Made by a program: the position numbers and the translations under genes. The notes under the pieces are model-generated. The model did no database searches. It was given only the letters and a program-made list of their open reading frames with translations, and was not told the DNA's origin. Shown piece after piece: positions 34,978-43,766 of a DNA stretch of 53,596 nucleotides. Source of the stretch: Bizionia argentinensis JUB59 (lineage in GTDB: Bacteria; Bacteroidota; Bacteroidia; Flavobacteriales; Flavobacteriaceae); NCBI RefSeq assembly GCF_000224335.1, contig NZ_AFXZ01000065.1, forward strand, positions 1 through 53,596, in the 5' to 3' direction. Within the stretch, counting starts at the first letter, position 1; the number at the start of each line of letters is the position of its first letter.

Positions 34978-37380
34978 TTATTTTGCGTATTTGCGCTTCC
35001 TGAAAAAGTTAAATAAAAACCCAAAAACTGTTAAAAAGAATAATGGTAAGACAATATTGATCACTTGCCACTTTGTCTTTTCTTCCGAAACTTTCTTATA
35101 GTCTAAAAAAGCTATTGAAATATCTTTAGATCGAATGTTTAAAAGTCCATTATCGTCTAATAGGTAATTCACGGCGTTTAGAAGAAAATCTTTGTTACCA
35201 TAACTTTGACCTGTCCAACGGTCGAAACCTAATTCTAATGGACCATTTCTGCCTATATCATTTTTAATAACATCACCGTCCGCAATGACAATCATCTTAG
35301 TGGGTTTACTCGTATTTATAAAGTTTGAAACCTCAAAAGGTTTTACACGATTATTGTAAACCGATGTAAATTCACCCTCTAATAATACCGCTAAATTTTG
35401 CGGACCACTAACATATTGTTTCGGATTTGGTTCTTCATTGGTCATCTCTAAACTAATTTCGCGTGGTGTACCATCAACTCGAGTTAGTAATGAACTTTGC
35501 AGTAAAACAGTTTTCTTAACGTTGTTTTTTAGCGTGTCGATTTGATTAGCAAAATCGAATTTTATTAAATTCAGATTATTAACAATCGGGTGTTTTGAGG
35601 TAGCATTTACCAAAGGCGAGTAATACCAAGTTAGTTGTTGAAATTGCGCTTCGCTACCATCACCAGTCGCTAAAGTAATAGGAGCCGAGTAGAGGTCGTT
35701 AATCAATACAGGATTGACTCTAACTCCGTATTTAAAGAAGAAATCAGTCATATTTAAATCGCGGGCTACGGCAATATTTTTTCCAGATGCATTGTACAAG
35801 CTATCTTGTTCAATAGCGACTCTATCCAATAGCCATAAGCTTTTTCCACCAGACATGGTAAATTGATCCAGCACCAATTTTTCGGCTTCATTGAAGGCTT
35901 CGGTTGGTTTTGCTGAAATAACTAAATCGTAGGATTTTATATCTTCTAAAGTTTTCTGTGGATTATTTTGAACACTATCTAAAGTGAAAGCTGCGATATA
36001 GTAATAGTCTTTTATGGTTTTTACAAAGTCGAAAATCTGACCATCATTCAACTGATTATTACCTTTTAAAATGGCTATTTTTCGTCGCTTCGGGTTCACC
36101 AATTTACTAAACCCATCCGCAAATGCATATTCTAAATGCTGAATGGAATTACTGGCAAGCTCTTGCACACTCGCTCCAATTTTGTTTTTTATTAATGGAA
36201 TTTTAACGGTTTCATTATTATAGCTCGCCAAAGCCCAAGGGAAAATAACTTCCTGACTCGATTTTCCAGCTTCCTGAACTGTTACTTGCATAGGTTTTAA
36301 GCCACGTTCATTTAATTGCTGAATGTTTTGTTCTCGTGAAGCAGAGTCTTCCAAAGGATTGACAAAATTGAAATGAATCTGGCTGTTTTCCGCTTTAAAT
36401 TCTTCTAGCAATTGACGTGTTTCTGTTTGCAGCCGTCTAAATTCTGAAGGTAAATTGGTACCATCTAAAAACACATCAACAATAATGGGAGATTTAACCA
36501 ATGCTACAATTCCACTAGATGCTTCACTTAAAGTGTAACGTTTATCTTGGGTTAAATCGAAACGTTGATAAAATCCGTGTGTAAGAATATTCAATAACAA
36601 CAATGCTATTGGCATAACTAAAAATTTTCCTAACTCCTTTTTATGAAATGGTTTCGTGCTAATATATCGAACAGTAAAAATTAGAAAAACTAGAATAACA
36701 CTAATAAAATAAAGTAAATCGCGTGTATCAATGACGCCTCGACTAATGCTTTTATAATGGGCACTCATGCCTAGTTGATCGATAAAATTGCTCGATGTGA
36801 AATCGGCAATACCTTCCATACCAATATAAAAGAAAAAACATAAAAATATAGCGGTAATAAAAGCAACAATTTGATTGTCGGTTAAACTAGAAGCAAAAAT
36901 GCCAATAGCCGTATATGCTGCGGCTAAAAAAAGCAAACCTAAATAGGAACCTAATGTGCTTGCAAAATCGATGTTACCAGTAGGATTTCCTAATTTGTAA
37001 ACCGTATAAACATAGAGTAGAGTAGGTAGTAATGCTAATAGAATAAGTATAAAAGCACCTAAATACTTTCCTAATACAATTTTAAATAAACTTACGGGTT
37101 TGGTAAGCAGTAACTCTAAAGTGCCTTGTTTTCTTTCATCTGAAAAACTCCGCATGGTAACCGCTGGAATCAGGAATAAAAGAATCCAAGGTGCTAGTAA
37201 AAAAAAGCTAGACATATCGGCAAAGCCATTGTCCAAAATATTGAATTCTCCTTTAAAGAGCCAAAGAAATAGTCCATTTAACACAAGGAAAATGGCAATC
37301 ACTAAATAGCCAATTGACGAAGCGAAAAAGGCGTTTATTTCTTTCTTGAGGATTGCAAGCATATTTTTTTGTTTTTTCAT
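34978..37380 (-). CDS. gldFG: Fused GldF-GldG gliding-motility ABC transporter protein
   Basis: An 800-residue protein combines two proteins usually encoded separately. The first ~240 residues match GldF, the ABC permease: MLAILKKEINAFFASSIGYL near the start, MRSFSDERKQGTLELLLTKP, and six membrane helices. The rest matches GldG: a TM (LVMPIALLLLNILTHG), FDLTQDKRYTLSE, then an auxiliary domain with LDRVAIEQDS, IVIADGDVIKND, and a C-terminal TM (LPLFFLTVFGFLF). In Flavobacterium gldF and gldG are two adjacent genes needed for gliding. I start at ATG 37380; ATG 37362 is equally possible. The ATPase GldA is not in the window. Confidence 0.88.
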   Translation of the reverse strand: MKKQKNMLAILKKEINAFFASSIGYLVIAIFLVLNGLFLWLFKGEFNILDNGFADMSSFFLLAPWILLFLIPAVTMRSFSDERKQGTLELLLTKPVSLFKIVLGKYLGAFILILLALLPTLLYVYTVYKLGNPTGNIDFASTLGSYLGLLFLAAAYTAIGIFASSLTDNQIVAFITAIFLCFFFYIGMEGIADFTSSNFIDQLGMSAHYKSISRGVIDTRDLLYFISVILVFLIFTVRYISTKPFHKKELGKFLVMPIALLLLNILTHGFYQRFDLTQDKRYTLSEASSGIVALVKSPIIVDVFLDGTNLPSEFRRLQTETRQLLEEFKAENSQIHFNFVNPLEDSASREQNIQQLNERGLKPMQVTVQEAGKSSQEVIFPWALASYNNETVKIPLIKNKIGASVQELASNSIQHLEYAFADGFSKLVNPKRRKIAILKGNNQLNDGQIFDFVKTIKDYYYIAAFTLDSVQNNPQKTLEDIKSYDLVISAKPTEAFNEAEKLVLDQFTMSGGKSLWLLDRVAIEQDSLYNASGKNIAVARDLNMTDFFFKYGVRVNPVLINDLYSAPITLATGDGSEAQFQQLTWYYSPLVNATSKHPIVNNLNLIKFDFANQIDTLKNNVKKTVLLQSSLLTRVDGTPREISLEMTNEEPNPKQYVSGPQNLAVLLEGEFTSVYNNRVKPFEVSNFINTSKPTKMIVIADGDVIKNDIGRNGPLELGFDRWTGQSYGNKDFLLNAVNYLLDDNGLLNIRSKDISIAFLDYKKVSEEKTKWQVINIVLPLFFLTVFGFLFNFFRKRKYAK

Positions 37381-37450
37381 GGACACTCGCAAGTGGCCCT
37401 TGCCAACTTTCAGGACACTCGCGCGTATCCCGTACTGCTAGCTATTTTTT

Positions 37451-37747
37451 CTATTCTAACGATTCTAATTTATCCACACTCCAGGCTTCAGGTTTCATAT
37501 TAAAGAGGGGCTTGGTAACCGACCAAATTTCTTTAAATAAATCGGAATGACGGTAATTTTCTAAATCTGACTCTGTTTTCCAGTAACTATAGGTGAAAAA
37601 TATGTTGATGTTATTTTTATCTCGATATAATTCTAAAAACTCACAACCTTCAAAGTTCCGAATGGCTTTTTTATTGGTTTCAAAATTCTCTAAAAACGTC
37701 TTAATATGTTGGTCTTCAAAACCTAATTTTACAATGCGTACAAGCAT
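37451..37747 (-). CDS. ABM-domain (antibiotic biosynthesis monooxygenase-like) protein
   Basis: The 98-residue protein has the dimeric alpha/beta-barrel pattern of ABM domains: MLVRIVKLGFEDQHIKTFLE at the start, then FEGCEFLELYRDKNN, FTYSYWKTESDLENYRHSDL and a C-terminal WSVTKPLFNMKPEAWSVDKL. Such proteins are small heme-degrading or quinone-oxidising enzymes or just ligand-binding; the active residues cannot be told here. It starts 2 bp from the stop of the SAM hydrolase, so the two are probably co-transcribed and then run into gldFG. Confidence 0.8.
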   Translation of the reverse strand: MLVRIVKLGFEDQHIKTFLENFETNKKAIRNFEGCEFLELYRDKNNINIFFTYSYWKTESDLENYRHSDLFKEIWSVTKPLFNMKPEAWSVDKLESLE

Positions 37748-37749
37748 AA

Positions 37750-38586
37750 TTATTCTTTTATAAAATTAACAGTTATAGTATCCATTAGACCCAAGCCTAA
37801 AAGAGATGATGCGCTTCCTACTGTTTCTGGATTACTTTTATATACGGCAATTTCAATATAACCAGCAGAGTTAAAAATTACCATTCCGCGGCCTTCTATA
37901 TTGCGCTTTTCAGGAACTATATCGTGATACAAAATATCACTATATTTATTAAAAATGATATCAAAAGTCTTATTTCTTGCTGAAATTTTGAAGGCACGAC
38001 CACGTTGTATCTTTTCAAAAAAAGTGCGTTTTATATTAGTAATCACATTTCCGTAATTATCAATGTAAATAACATGTCCAATTATATAGGATTGTTCATC
38101 ATTAACAAAAGGTGTAAGATTCTGTATGGGCTTGATGGCATCAATAACTTTTCCAACAACTTCTAATGTACCACCACGAGCTATATGGCAGGCAACTTTT
38201 ACAAACACATCTAAAACGGGGAAACTTGTTTCTATTTTATCGTGAATGTTTATTTCAACAATTTTTTCTGGTGCTATTTCAGCACAAATCATACTCATTA
38301 TTCCATTATTAGCACAAATGAAAAAGTGACCATCTAACTTTACTGCAATGTGTTTATTTTCCTCATGTAACTCGGAATCCACCCCAATGATATGAATAGA
38401 GCCTTTGGGAAAACTACTGTAAGCATTTAAAATAATATATGCGGCTTCGGGAATACTAAAAGGAGAAATAGAATGCGAGACATCAACAACGGTTACATCT
38501 GGTAATTCGCTATATATAGCGCCTTTGGTCGCACCAGCAAAGTGATCTCTCACTCCAAAGTCAGTTGTTAATGTAATTATTGCCAT
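37750..38586 (-). CDS. SAM hydroxide adenosyltransferase (SAM hydrolase)
   Basis: The 278-residue enzyme belongs to the DUF62/PF01887 family, which converts S-adenosylmethionine and water into adenosine and methionine. It has the two-domain layout: TLTTDFGVRDHFAGATKGAI (about 5-24) with the key Asp, VVDVSHSISPFS, IGVDSE, the FICANNGIMS segment (about 90) and IDNYGNVITNIKRTF at about 175. A C-terminal beta-barrel follows with NSAGYIEIAVYKSNP. It is cytosolic. It starts 110 bp from the divergent phoH gene. Confidence 0.92.
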   Translation of the reverse strand: MAIITLTTDFGVRDHFAGATKGAIYSELPDVTVVDVSHSISPFSIPEAAYIILNAYSSFPKGSIHIIGVDSELHEENKHIAVKLDGHFFICANNGIMSMICAEIAPEKIVEINIHDKIETSFPVLDVFVKVACHIARGGTLEVVGKVIDAIKPIQNLTPFVNDEQSYIIGHVIYIDNYGNVITNIKRTFFEKIQRGRAFKISARNKTFDIIFNKYSDILYHDIVPEKRNIEGRGMVIFNSAGYIEIAVYKSNPETVGSASSLLGLGLMDTITVNFIKE

Positions 38587-38631
38587 TTAGAATTGTTGAT
38601 GATTTTTTACACAACACGAATTAAAATTGCG

Positions 38632-38639
38632 TATTTTTG
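38632..38639 (+). promoter_or_regulatory. -7 box of phoH
   Basis: TATTTTTG is a full TAnnTTTG match. It gives a leader of about 50 bases before the phoH start at 38696. Confidence 0.5.
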
Positions 38640-38695
38640 TTTAAGCACAAAACTAATAAAACTTAATAGATAAACTTAATTAAATCTCCTAGCTT

Positions 38696-39649
38696 TTGAA
38701 TGAAATCGTAATCGAACTTGAAGAGGTATCACCAAAGGACTTTTTTGGTGCTCAAAATGTTAATATAGAACTCCTTAAAAAATATTTCCCTAAATTAAAA
38801 ATTGTTGCCCGAGGTAATAAAATCAAAGCCTATGGTGATGAAGATATGCTGGAAGAATTTGATAGGCGACTAAATATGCTTTTAGAACATTATATGAAGT
38901 ATAATAAACTTGATGAAAACATCATGGAACGTGTTTTAACTAGTGATAGGAAAGAAGATTATACTACAAGTGATAAAAGTGGCGAAGTAATTGTACATGG
39001 TGTTAATGGCCGACTAATTAAAGCGCAAACTGCAAACCAACGCAAGCTGGTAGAAAGTATGCGTAAAAATGATATGGTTTTTGCAATTGGTCCGGCTGGA
39101 ACAGGAAAGACCTACACAGGTGTAGCTTTAGCTGTTCGTGCGTTAAAAAACAAAGAAGTTAAACGTATTATTTTAACTCGTCCAGCTGTGGAAGCTGGTG
39201 AGAATTTAGGGTTTCTTCCGGGCGACTTAAAGGAAAAGTTAGATCCCTATATGCAACCGCTTTATGATGCCTTGCGCGATATGATTGCTCCCGAAAAACT
39301 AGCACACTATATTGAAAATGGCACCATTCAAATTGCGCCTTTAGCTTTTATGCGCGGTAGAACTTTGGATCATGCGTTTGTTATTTTAGATGAAGGTCAG
39401 AATACAACTCATGCCCAAATGAAAATGTTTTTAACACGAATGGGTAAAGATGCTAAGTTTTTATTGACTGGCGATCCCGGACAAATTGATTTACCCAGAC
39501 GTACGGTATCCGGTTTAAAGGAAGCCTTACTCGTTTTAAAAAATGTAGAAGGTGTTGGCATGATATATTTAGATGAAAAAGATGTCATTCGCCATAAACT
39601 GGTTAAAAAGGTTATTGAAGCATATAAAAGTATTGAGAATATTGATTAA
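38696..39649 (+). CDS. phoH: PhoH-family ATPase
   Basis: The 317-residue protein starts with TTG (38696) followed by NEIVIELEEVSPKDFFGAQN, which aligns with PhoH starts; no in-frame ATG gives the full protein. It has the N-terminal KH-like region, then Walker A GPAGTGKTYTG (about 130), RPAVEAGENLGFLPGDL, Walker B VILDEGQNTTHAQMKMFLTR and the LTGDPGQIDLP motif. It is a cytoplasmic ATPase of the YbeZ type, thought to act in RNA metabolism. It is monocistronic; a REP-like hairpin follows. Confidence 0.94.
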   Translation: MNEIVIELEEVSPKDFFGAQNVNIELLKKYFPKLKIVARGNKIKAYGDEDMLEEFDRRLNMLLEHYMKYNKLDENIMERVLTSDRKEDYTTSDKSGEVIVHGVNGRLIKAQTANQRKLVESMRKNDMVFAIGPAGTGKTYTGVALAVRALKNKEVKRIILTRPAVEAGENLGFLPGDLKEKLDPYMQPLYDALRDMIAPEKLAHYIENGTIQIAPLAFMRGRTLDHAFVILDEGQNTTHAQMKMFLTRMGKDAKFLLTGDPGQIDLPRRTVSGLKEALLVLKNVEGVGMIYLDEKDVIRHKLVKKVIEAYKSIENID

Positions 39650-39659
39650 AATTAGACCC

Positions 39660-39702
39660 GTAGGGGTCACTGGCGTAGGCGTCACTCGCGAGTGAACCCT
39701 AC
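39660..39702. repeat. REP-like stem-loop after phoH
   Basis: GTAGGGGTCACT (39660-39671) and AGTGAACCCTAC (39691-39702) pair with one mismatch over 12 positions around a 19-base loop. Inside is the 14-base perfect palindrome TCACTCGCGAGTGA. A related, weaker sequence with two CACTCGC units lies at about 37382-37428. It may be a repetitive intergenic element. Confidence 0.55.
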
Positions 39703-39849
39703 TAATGGCTTTTATGTTTTCATCATTTCCACTGATACTCAACTTGTTGTTGGTTTTTTACTGTAATTGTATAAATTTTGTAGGAAATCCTGTAACTTTT
39801 TGAATCTCATCTTACGGATCTTTGTAGTATAACTATAAAACAAAAGAAG

Positions 39850-40377
39850 ATGAAAAAAATATTTTTATTAGCAGCATTAATAGGATTCAGTCCTATTTTC
39901 TCACAAGAACGCGATCAGATCAGAGAACGCGATGAAATTTCACCAGATAATTCATGGCTAAAAGTAGGGATCACCGGAGGTGTTCCTGTCGGTGATGCAA
40001 ATAATGCTTCGTCATTTGCCTTAGGGGCAGATATTAGAGGGCAGTATTTGTTTAATCCTAATATAGCAATTGGTATAGCTTCTGGTTATACGAACTATTT
40101 TGGAAAAGATGGTTTTGATGATTTTGGCGTTATTCCAGCTGCTGGTTTCTTCCGTTATTACTTTACTCCAAGCGGTCTGTTTTTAGGAACTGATATTGGG
40201 TATGGATTTGTTACCAATGTTGAAAATAACGATGGTGGATTATATGTTAATCCACAAATAGGTTATCACAACAGAGATTGGAACATCTATGCGTATTACC
40301 AAAACACGTTTTTAGAAACCGATATGGACATACAAAATGTAGGGGTTGGTGTTACTTACAACATCAGATTCAACTAA
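39850..40377 (+). CDS. Outer-membrane beta-barrel protein
   Basis: The 175-residue protein has a signal peptide (MKKIFLLAALIGFSPIFSQ). The mature part is made of alternating strands: LKVGITGGVPVGDANN, FALGADIRGQYLFNPNIAIG, GYTNYFGKDGF, FRYYFTPSGLFLGTDIGYGF, VNPQIGYHNRDWNIYAYYQN, and a final VGVTYNIRFN ending in aromatic residue and Asn. This is a small OmpW/OmpA-like barrel pattern with a C-terminal Phe-Asn. The ligand is unknown. It has its own promoter-like TTTTTG and GATCTTTG boxes about 30 bp upstream and a strong terminator after it. Confidence 0.8.
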   Translation: MKKIFLLAALIGFSPIFSQERDQIRERDEISPDNSWLKVGITGGVPVGDANNASSFALGADIRGQYLFNPNIAIGIASGYTNYFGKDGFDDFGVIPAAGFFRYYFTPSGLFLGTDIGYGFVTNVENNDGGLYVNPQIGYHNRDWNIYAYYQNTFLETDMDIQNVGVGVTYNIRFN

Positions 40378-40397
40378 ATCACCACATAAATTACAGC

Positions 40398-40429
40398 AAA
40401 AAAGGAGAAATTTTTATTTCTCCTTTTTT
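40398..40429. terminator. Terminator of the beta-barrel gene
   Basis: AAAAAAGGAGAAA and TTTCTCCTTTTTT form a perfect 13-bp stem with a 6-base loop and a T-run. It ends 20 bp past the gene. Confidence 0.85.
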
Positions 40430-40455
40430 TATTTAGAATTGTTTGACAAACAAAT

Positions 40456-40463
40456 TACATTTG
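40456..40463 (+). promoter_or_regulatory. -7 box of purC
   Basis: TACATTTG is a full TAnnTTTG match, 26 bp before the purC ATG. I see no purine riboswitch. Confidence 0.5.
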
Positions 40464-40488
40464 CAAAACAAACAACAGACTACTGCTC

Positions 40489-41436
40489 ATGAACACAATT
40501 ACTGATACCAATTTTAATTTTCCAAAGCAAAAAAGCTTGTATAAAGGAAAAGTTCGCGAAGTTTATAACATTAATGATGAGCAACTGGTAATGGTTGCCA
40601 CCGATAGATTAAGCGCTTTTGATGTAGTTATGCCAAAAGGTATTCCATACAAAGGTCAAATTCTGAATCAGATTGCTGCTAAAATGATGAAAGCGACAGA
40701 AGATTTGGTTCCAAATTGGCTTATTGCTACACCAGATCCAAACGTAGCTGTTGGTCATTTGTGCCAGCCTTATAAAGTTGAAATGGTAATTCGCGGCTAT
40801 TTATCGGGTCATGCAGCAAGAGAATACAAAGCTGGAAAGCGACTAATTTGTGGAGTTTCCATGCCAGAAGGAATGAAAGAGAATGACAAATTCCCAAATC
40901 CTATTATCACGCCGGCTACAAAAGCAGAAATAGGAGATCATGATGAAGATATTTCACGAGAAGATATTTTAATAAAGAGTATTGTTACGGAAGAAGATTA
41001 TCTAGTTTTAGAAGATTATACGCGTAAACTATTCCAACGCGGTTCTGAAATAGCAGCGTCACGGGGATTAATTTTAGTGGATACTAAGTATGAATTTGGA
41101 AAAACAAAGGATGGAAAAATTGTGTTGATTGATGAAATCCATACCCCTGATTCCTCGCGATATTTTTATGCCGATGGCTATCAAGCACGTCAAGATAATG
41201 GTGAAATACAAAAGCAGCTATCTAAAGAATTTGTTCGCCAATGGTTAATTGCAAACGATTTCCAAGGTCTACAGGGGCAAACGGTTCCATATATGAGTGA
41301 GGAATATATCCAATCGGTTAGCGAACGTTATATAGAGTTATATGAAAATATTACTGGAGAAGCTTTTGTAAAAGGCGATTTGTCGGATATTCAGAATAGA
41401 ATTAAAAATAATGTAGAAAACTATTTGAGTAAATAG
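40489..41436 (+). CDS. purC: SAICAR synthase (phosphoribosylaminoimidazole-succinocarboxamide synthase)
   Basis: The 315-residue enzyme joins aspartate to CAIR in de novo purine synthesis. Signatures are [28 protein letters not shown] (about 20-45), [19 protein letters not shown] (about 105-122), [17 protein letters not shown] and [30 protein letters not shown] (about 205-230). The length fits the 310-residue Bacteroidetes/eukaryote-like type, longer than the 240-residue E. coli form. It is monocistronic with a terminator-like stem downstream. Confidence 0.96.
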   Translation: MNTITDTNFNFPKQKSLYKGKVREVYNINDEQLVMVATDRLSAFDVVMPKGIPYKGQILNQIAAKMMKATEDLVPNWLIATPDPNVAVGHLCQPYKVEMVIRGYLSGHAAREYKAGKRLICGVSMPEGMKENDKFPNPIITPATKAEIGDHDEDISREDILIKSIVTEEDYLVLEDYTRKLFQRGSEIAASRGLILVDTKYEFGKTKDGKIVLIDEIHTPDSSRYFYADGYQARQDNGEIQKQLSKEFVRQWLIANDFQGLQGQTVPYMSEEYIQSVSERYIELYENITGEAFVKGDLSDIQNRIKNNVENYLSK

Positions 41437-41462
41437 TGATTTCAGGCCATTAAATAATAAAG

Positions 41463-41486
41463 AACCTTACTGATTTTAGTGAGGTT
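41463..41486. terminator. Terminator between purC and the DUF4833 gene
   Basis: AACCTTACT pairs with AGTGAGGTT (one T-G pair) over a 6-base loop, followed by seven T. It can serve purC and, less well, the convergent gene. Confidence 0.7.
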
Positions 41487-41515
41487 TTTTTATGGTTATT
41501 TTTTAAAATTAGAAA

Positions 41516-42043
41516 TTAATTCATCAAAACCTTTTCAGTTACCCGTATCCCAGAATTAAAATCGGTGCCATAAAAAATAACGAATTCAGGTTTTACGGAG
41601 GTTCCTAAAAATCCATCTTTAAGCTGAACAAACATCTTGTCCAAATACATTTTATGTTTATTAACGGTGACATAAATTCTAGCTCCTTTAATTTTAGTGT
41701 AGTTCAGATAAAAGAACAAATCCTCTGTAGCGGCTAGATGAAACTTCCATAAATTTGTTTGTGAATCGACTAATTCCATGCCATAGGCCAGTCTTTTCTG
41801 TAAGTTACTCAAAGGCTCTTTTTCGGCATTTTCCGTGTAAACTATGCGATATTCATTAATTGGTTCTAAAGCGTTAATAGTTCCGTTCTTTATATTCGCA
41901 TCATACACATAGGTATTGTGATTGTTGCTATGTTGAATATAGAAAAGGCGTGATTTTGTTTTTTTAGGTTCGGGATAACCGGTTTGTGAAAAGCTACTTA
42001 AGAAACAAAGATATAGTATAAATAAAGCAAGATGTTTTTTCAT
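41516..42043 (-). CDS. DUF4833-family exported protein
   Basis: The 175-residue protein has a signal peptide (MKKHLALFILYLCFLSSFSQ). The mature part has RLFYIQHSNNHNTYVYDANIK, NEYRIVYTEN, ERLSNLQKRLAYGM, FHLAATEDLFFYLNYTKIKG and a final YVTVNKHKMYLDKMFVQLKD. This is the pattern of DUF4833 proteins, a small family of unknown function common in Bacteroidetes. The asparagine- and His-rich FYIQHSNNHNTY motif is its most conserved part. It is a single gene, convergent with purC. Confidence 0.72.
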   Translation of the reverse strand: MKKHLALFILYLCFLSSFSQTGYPEPKKTKSRLFYIQHSNNHNTYVYDANIKNGTINALEPINEYRIVYTENAEKEPLSNLQKRLAYGMELVDSQTNLWKFHLAATEDLFFYLNYTKIKGARIYVTVNKHKMYLDKMFVQLKDGFLGTSVKPEFVIFYGTDFNSGIRVTEKVLMN

Positions 42044-42282
42044 TTAGTAGAATTTTTTGTTTTTGAGAATTACTCAAAATATGGATGCCGAAATATGTCG
42101 GGTACTTGCGCAAGGCTTTTGTGTTTTATAAGTTTTTTCAGAATTAATTCTATTGTTGAATATCAAAGTTAACTCTTAATTTATAAAATGCGAAAAAACA
42201 ATTAGATTGAATAGTTTAAACTTTTAAAGATTTCCTGATAAGTTGAAATTACTTTGTTATATTTATATCGACTAGATTATTT

Positions 42283-43653
42283 ATGGAACAACTCAATAAA
42301 TTTATTTCCGATTTTGCCTCTCTTGCTTGGGGTTTACCCTTGCTTATTTTACTGATTGGCGGTGGATTTTACCTGCTTATTTTATCGCGTTTTTTGCCTT
42401 TTCGGTTCTTTTTACATGCTATTCACGTACTTACTGGGAAATATGATAATCCAGAGGATCCTGGAGAAATTACACATTTTCAGGCTTTAACCACAGCATT
42501 GTCCTCTACCATTGGCATGGGTAATATTGCAGGTGTGGCCGTAGCTATTTCAATTGGTGGTCCAGGAGCTGTTTTCTGGATGTGGGTAAGTGCCGTTATT
42601 GGAATGTCCACTAAATTTTTCACATCTACATTAGCAATTATGTATCGTGGTAAAGATAGTGCTGGTGAATTGCAAGGAGGTCCCATGTATTTTATTACGG
42701 AAGGTTTAGGTAAATCATGGAAACCATTAGCCGTTTTTTTTAGTATTGCCGGATTGGTTGGTGCTCTGCCAGTTTTTAATGTAAATCAATTAACCCAAGC
42801 TATTAATGATATTTTATTAGTACCCAATGGTGTTGAAATTAGTTTTACTTCAAATTTAACTATCGGTATTGTTTTAGTGGGAATCACATCTGTGGTTATT
42901 TTAGGTGGTTTAAACCGCATTAGTAAAACCGCTTCTAAATTGGTTCCAGGTATGGTGTTGTTATATTTTGTTTCTGTTTCTATAATTCTTATATCAAATT
43001 ACGAAGTGGTACCCAGATATTTGAGTCTCATTTTTACCGATGCATTTAGTGCCAGTTTTTATAAAGGCGATACCTTTTTAGGTGGTGTCGTGGGAGGTTT
43101 AATGTTATTAGGTATTCGTCGGGGCGCATTTTCCAATGAAGCCGGAATTGGTACAGCACCCATGGCTCATGGGGCAGCCAAAACATCGGAGCCTGTTCGT
43201 GAGGGTTTGGTTGCCATGCTTGGCCCAGCTATCGATACTTTAATAGTTTGTACCTTAACTGCTTTAGCTATTTTGGTAACCGGTGTTTGGCAAACTACAG
43301 ACGCTAACGGCGTGAGCTTAACAGCGTCTGCATTTGGTAGTGCTATGCCGGGTTTTGGGAAATATTTACTGTTGATTTGTATTGCAGTTTTTAGTATTTC
43401 GTCCTTGTTTTCTTATTCGTATTACGGTAGTAAATGTTTGTCATTTTTAATTGGCGCCGACAAAAAACATTATTATAATTATGTTTATATCGTGAGTATT
43501 CTTTTGGGCGCGACAACGTCTTTAAGTATGATGATTAATTTAATTGATGGTTTTTTTGCGCTTATGGCATTTCCAACCATGTTTACCACGCTTATGCTGG
43601 CGCCTAAAGTTATTAAGGAAATTAAAGCTTACAAAAGACGCACGTTTCCATAA
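42283..43653 (+). CDS. Alanine/sodium symporter (AGCS family)
   Basis: The 456-residue transporter has about eleven membrane helices. Family signatures are GMGNIAGVAVAISIGGPGAVFW (about 80-100), the GELQGGPMYFITEGLG motif (about 130-145), a second GGLNRISKTASKLVPGMV region and GVVGGLMLLGIRRGAFSNEAGIGTAPMAHGAAK (about 275-305). It imports alanine or glycine with Na+. It lies upstream of acs in the same orientation, 113 bp apart, but a separate unit is likely. No glycine riboswitch is visible in the 239-bp gap ahead. Confidence 0.92.
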   Translation: MEQLNKFISDFASLAWGLPLLILLIGGGFYLLILSRFLPFRFFLHAIHVLTGKYDNPEDPGEITHFQALTTALSSTIGMGNIAGVAVAISIGGPGAVFWMWVSAVIGMSTKFFTSTLAIMYRGKDSAGELQGGPMYFITEGLGKSWKPLAVFFSIAGLVGALPVFNVNQLTQAINDILLVPNGVEISFTSNLTIGIVLVGITSVVILGGLNRISKTASKLVPGMVLLYFVSVSIILISNYEVVPRYLSLIFTDAFSASFYKGDTFLGGVVGGLMLLGIRRGAFSNEAGIGTAPMAHGAAKTSEPVREGLVAMLGPAIDTLIVCTLTALAILVTGVWQTTDANGVSLTASAFGSAMPGFGKYLLLICIAVFSISSLFSYSYYGSKCLSFLIGADKKHYYNYVYIVSILLGATTSLSMMINLIDGFFALMAFPTMFTTLMLAPKVIKEIKAYKRRTFP

Positions 43654-43766
43654 GAGAAATAATTCGTCCTATTATTTTTAATAGTAGGATATAGATGTGT
43701 TTTAACAAAGGATTTTTTAATTCCCAATTAGAATTGTTAAATTTAGTAGCATAATAAACTGTATAT

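Noticed and set aside
42044-42282. Possible glycine riboswitch before the alanine/sodium symporter
   Set aside because: The region is AT-rich with none of the paired GGAGAG-type aptamer features.
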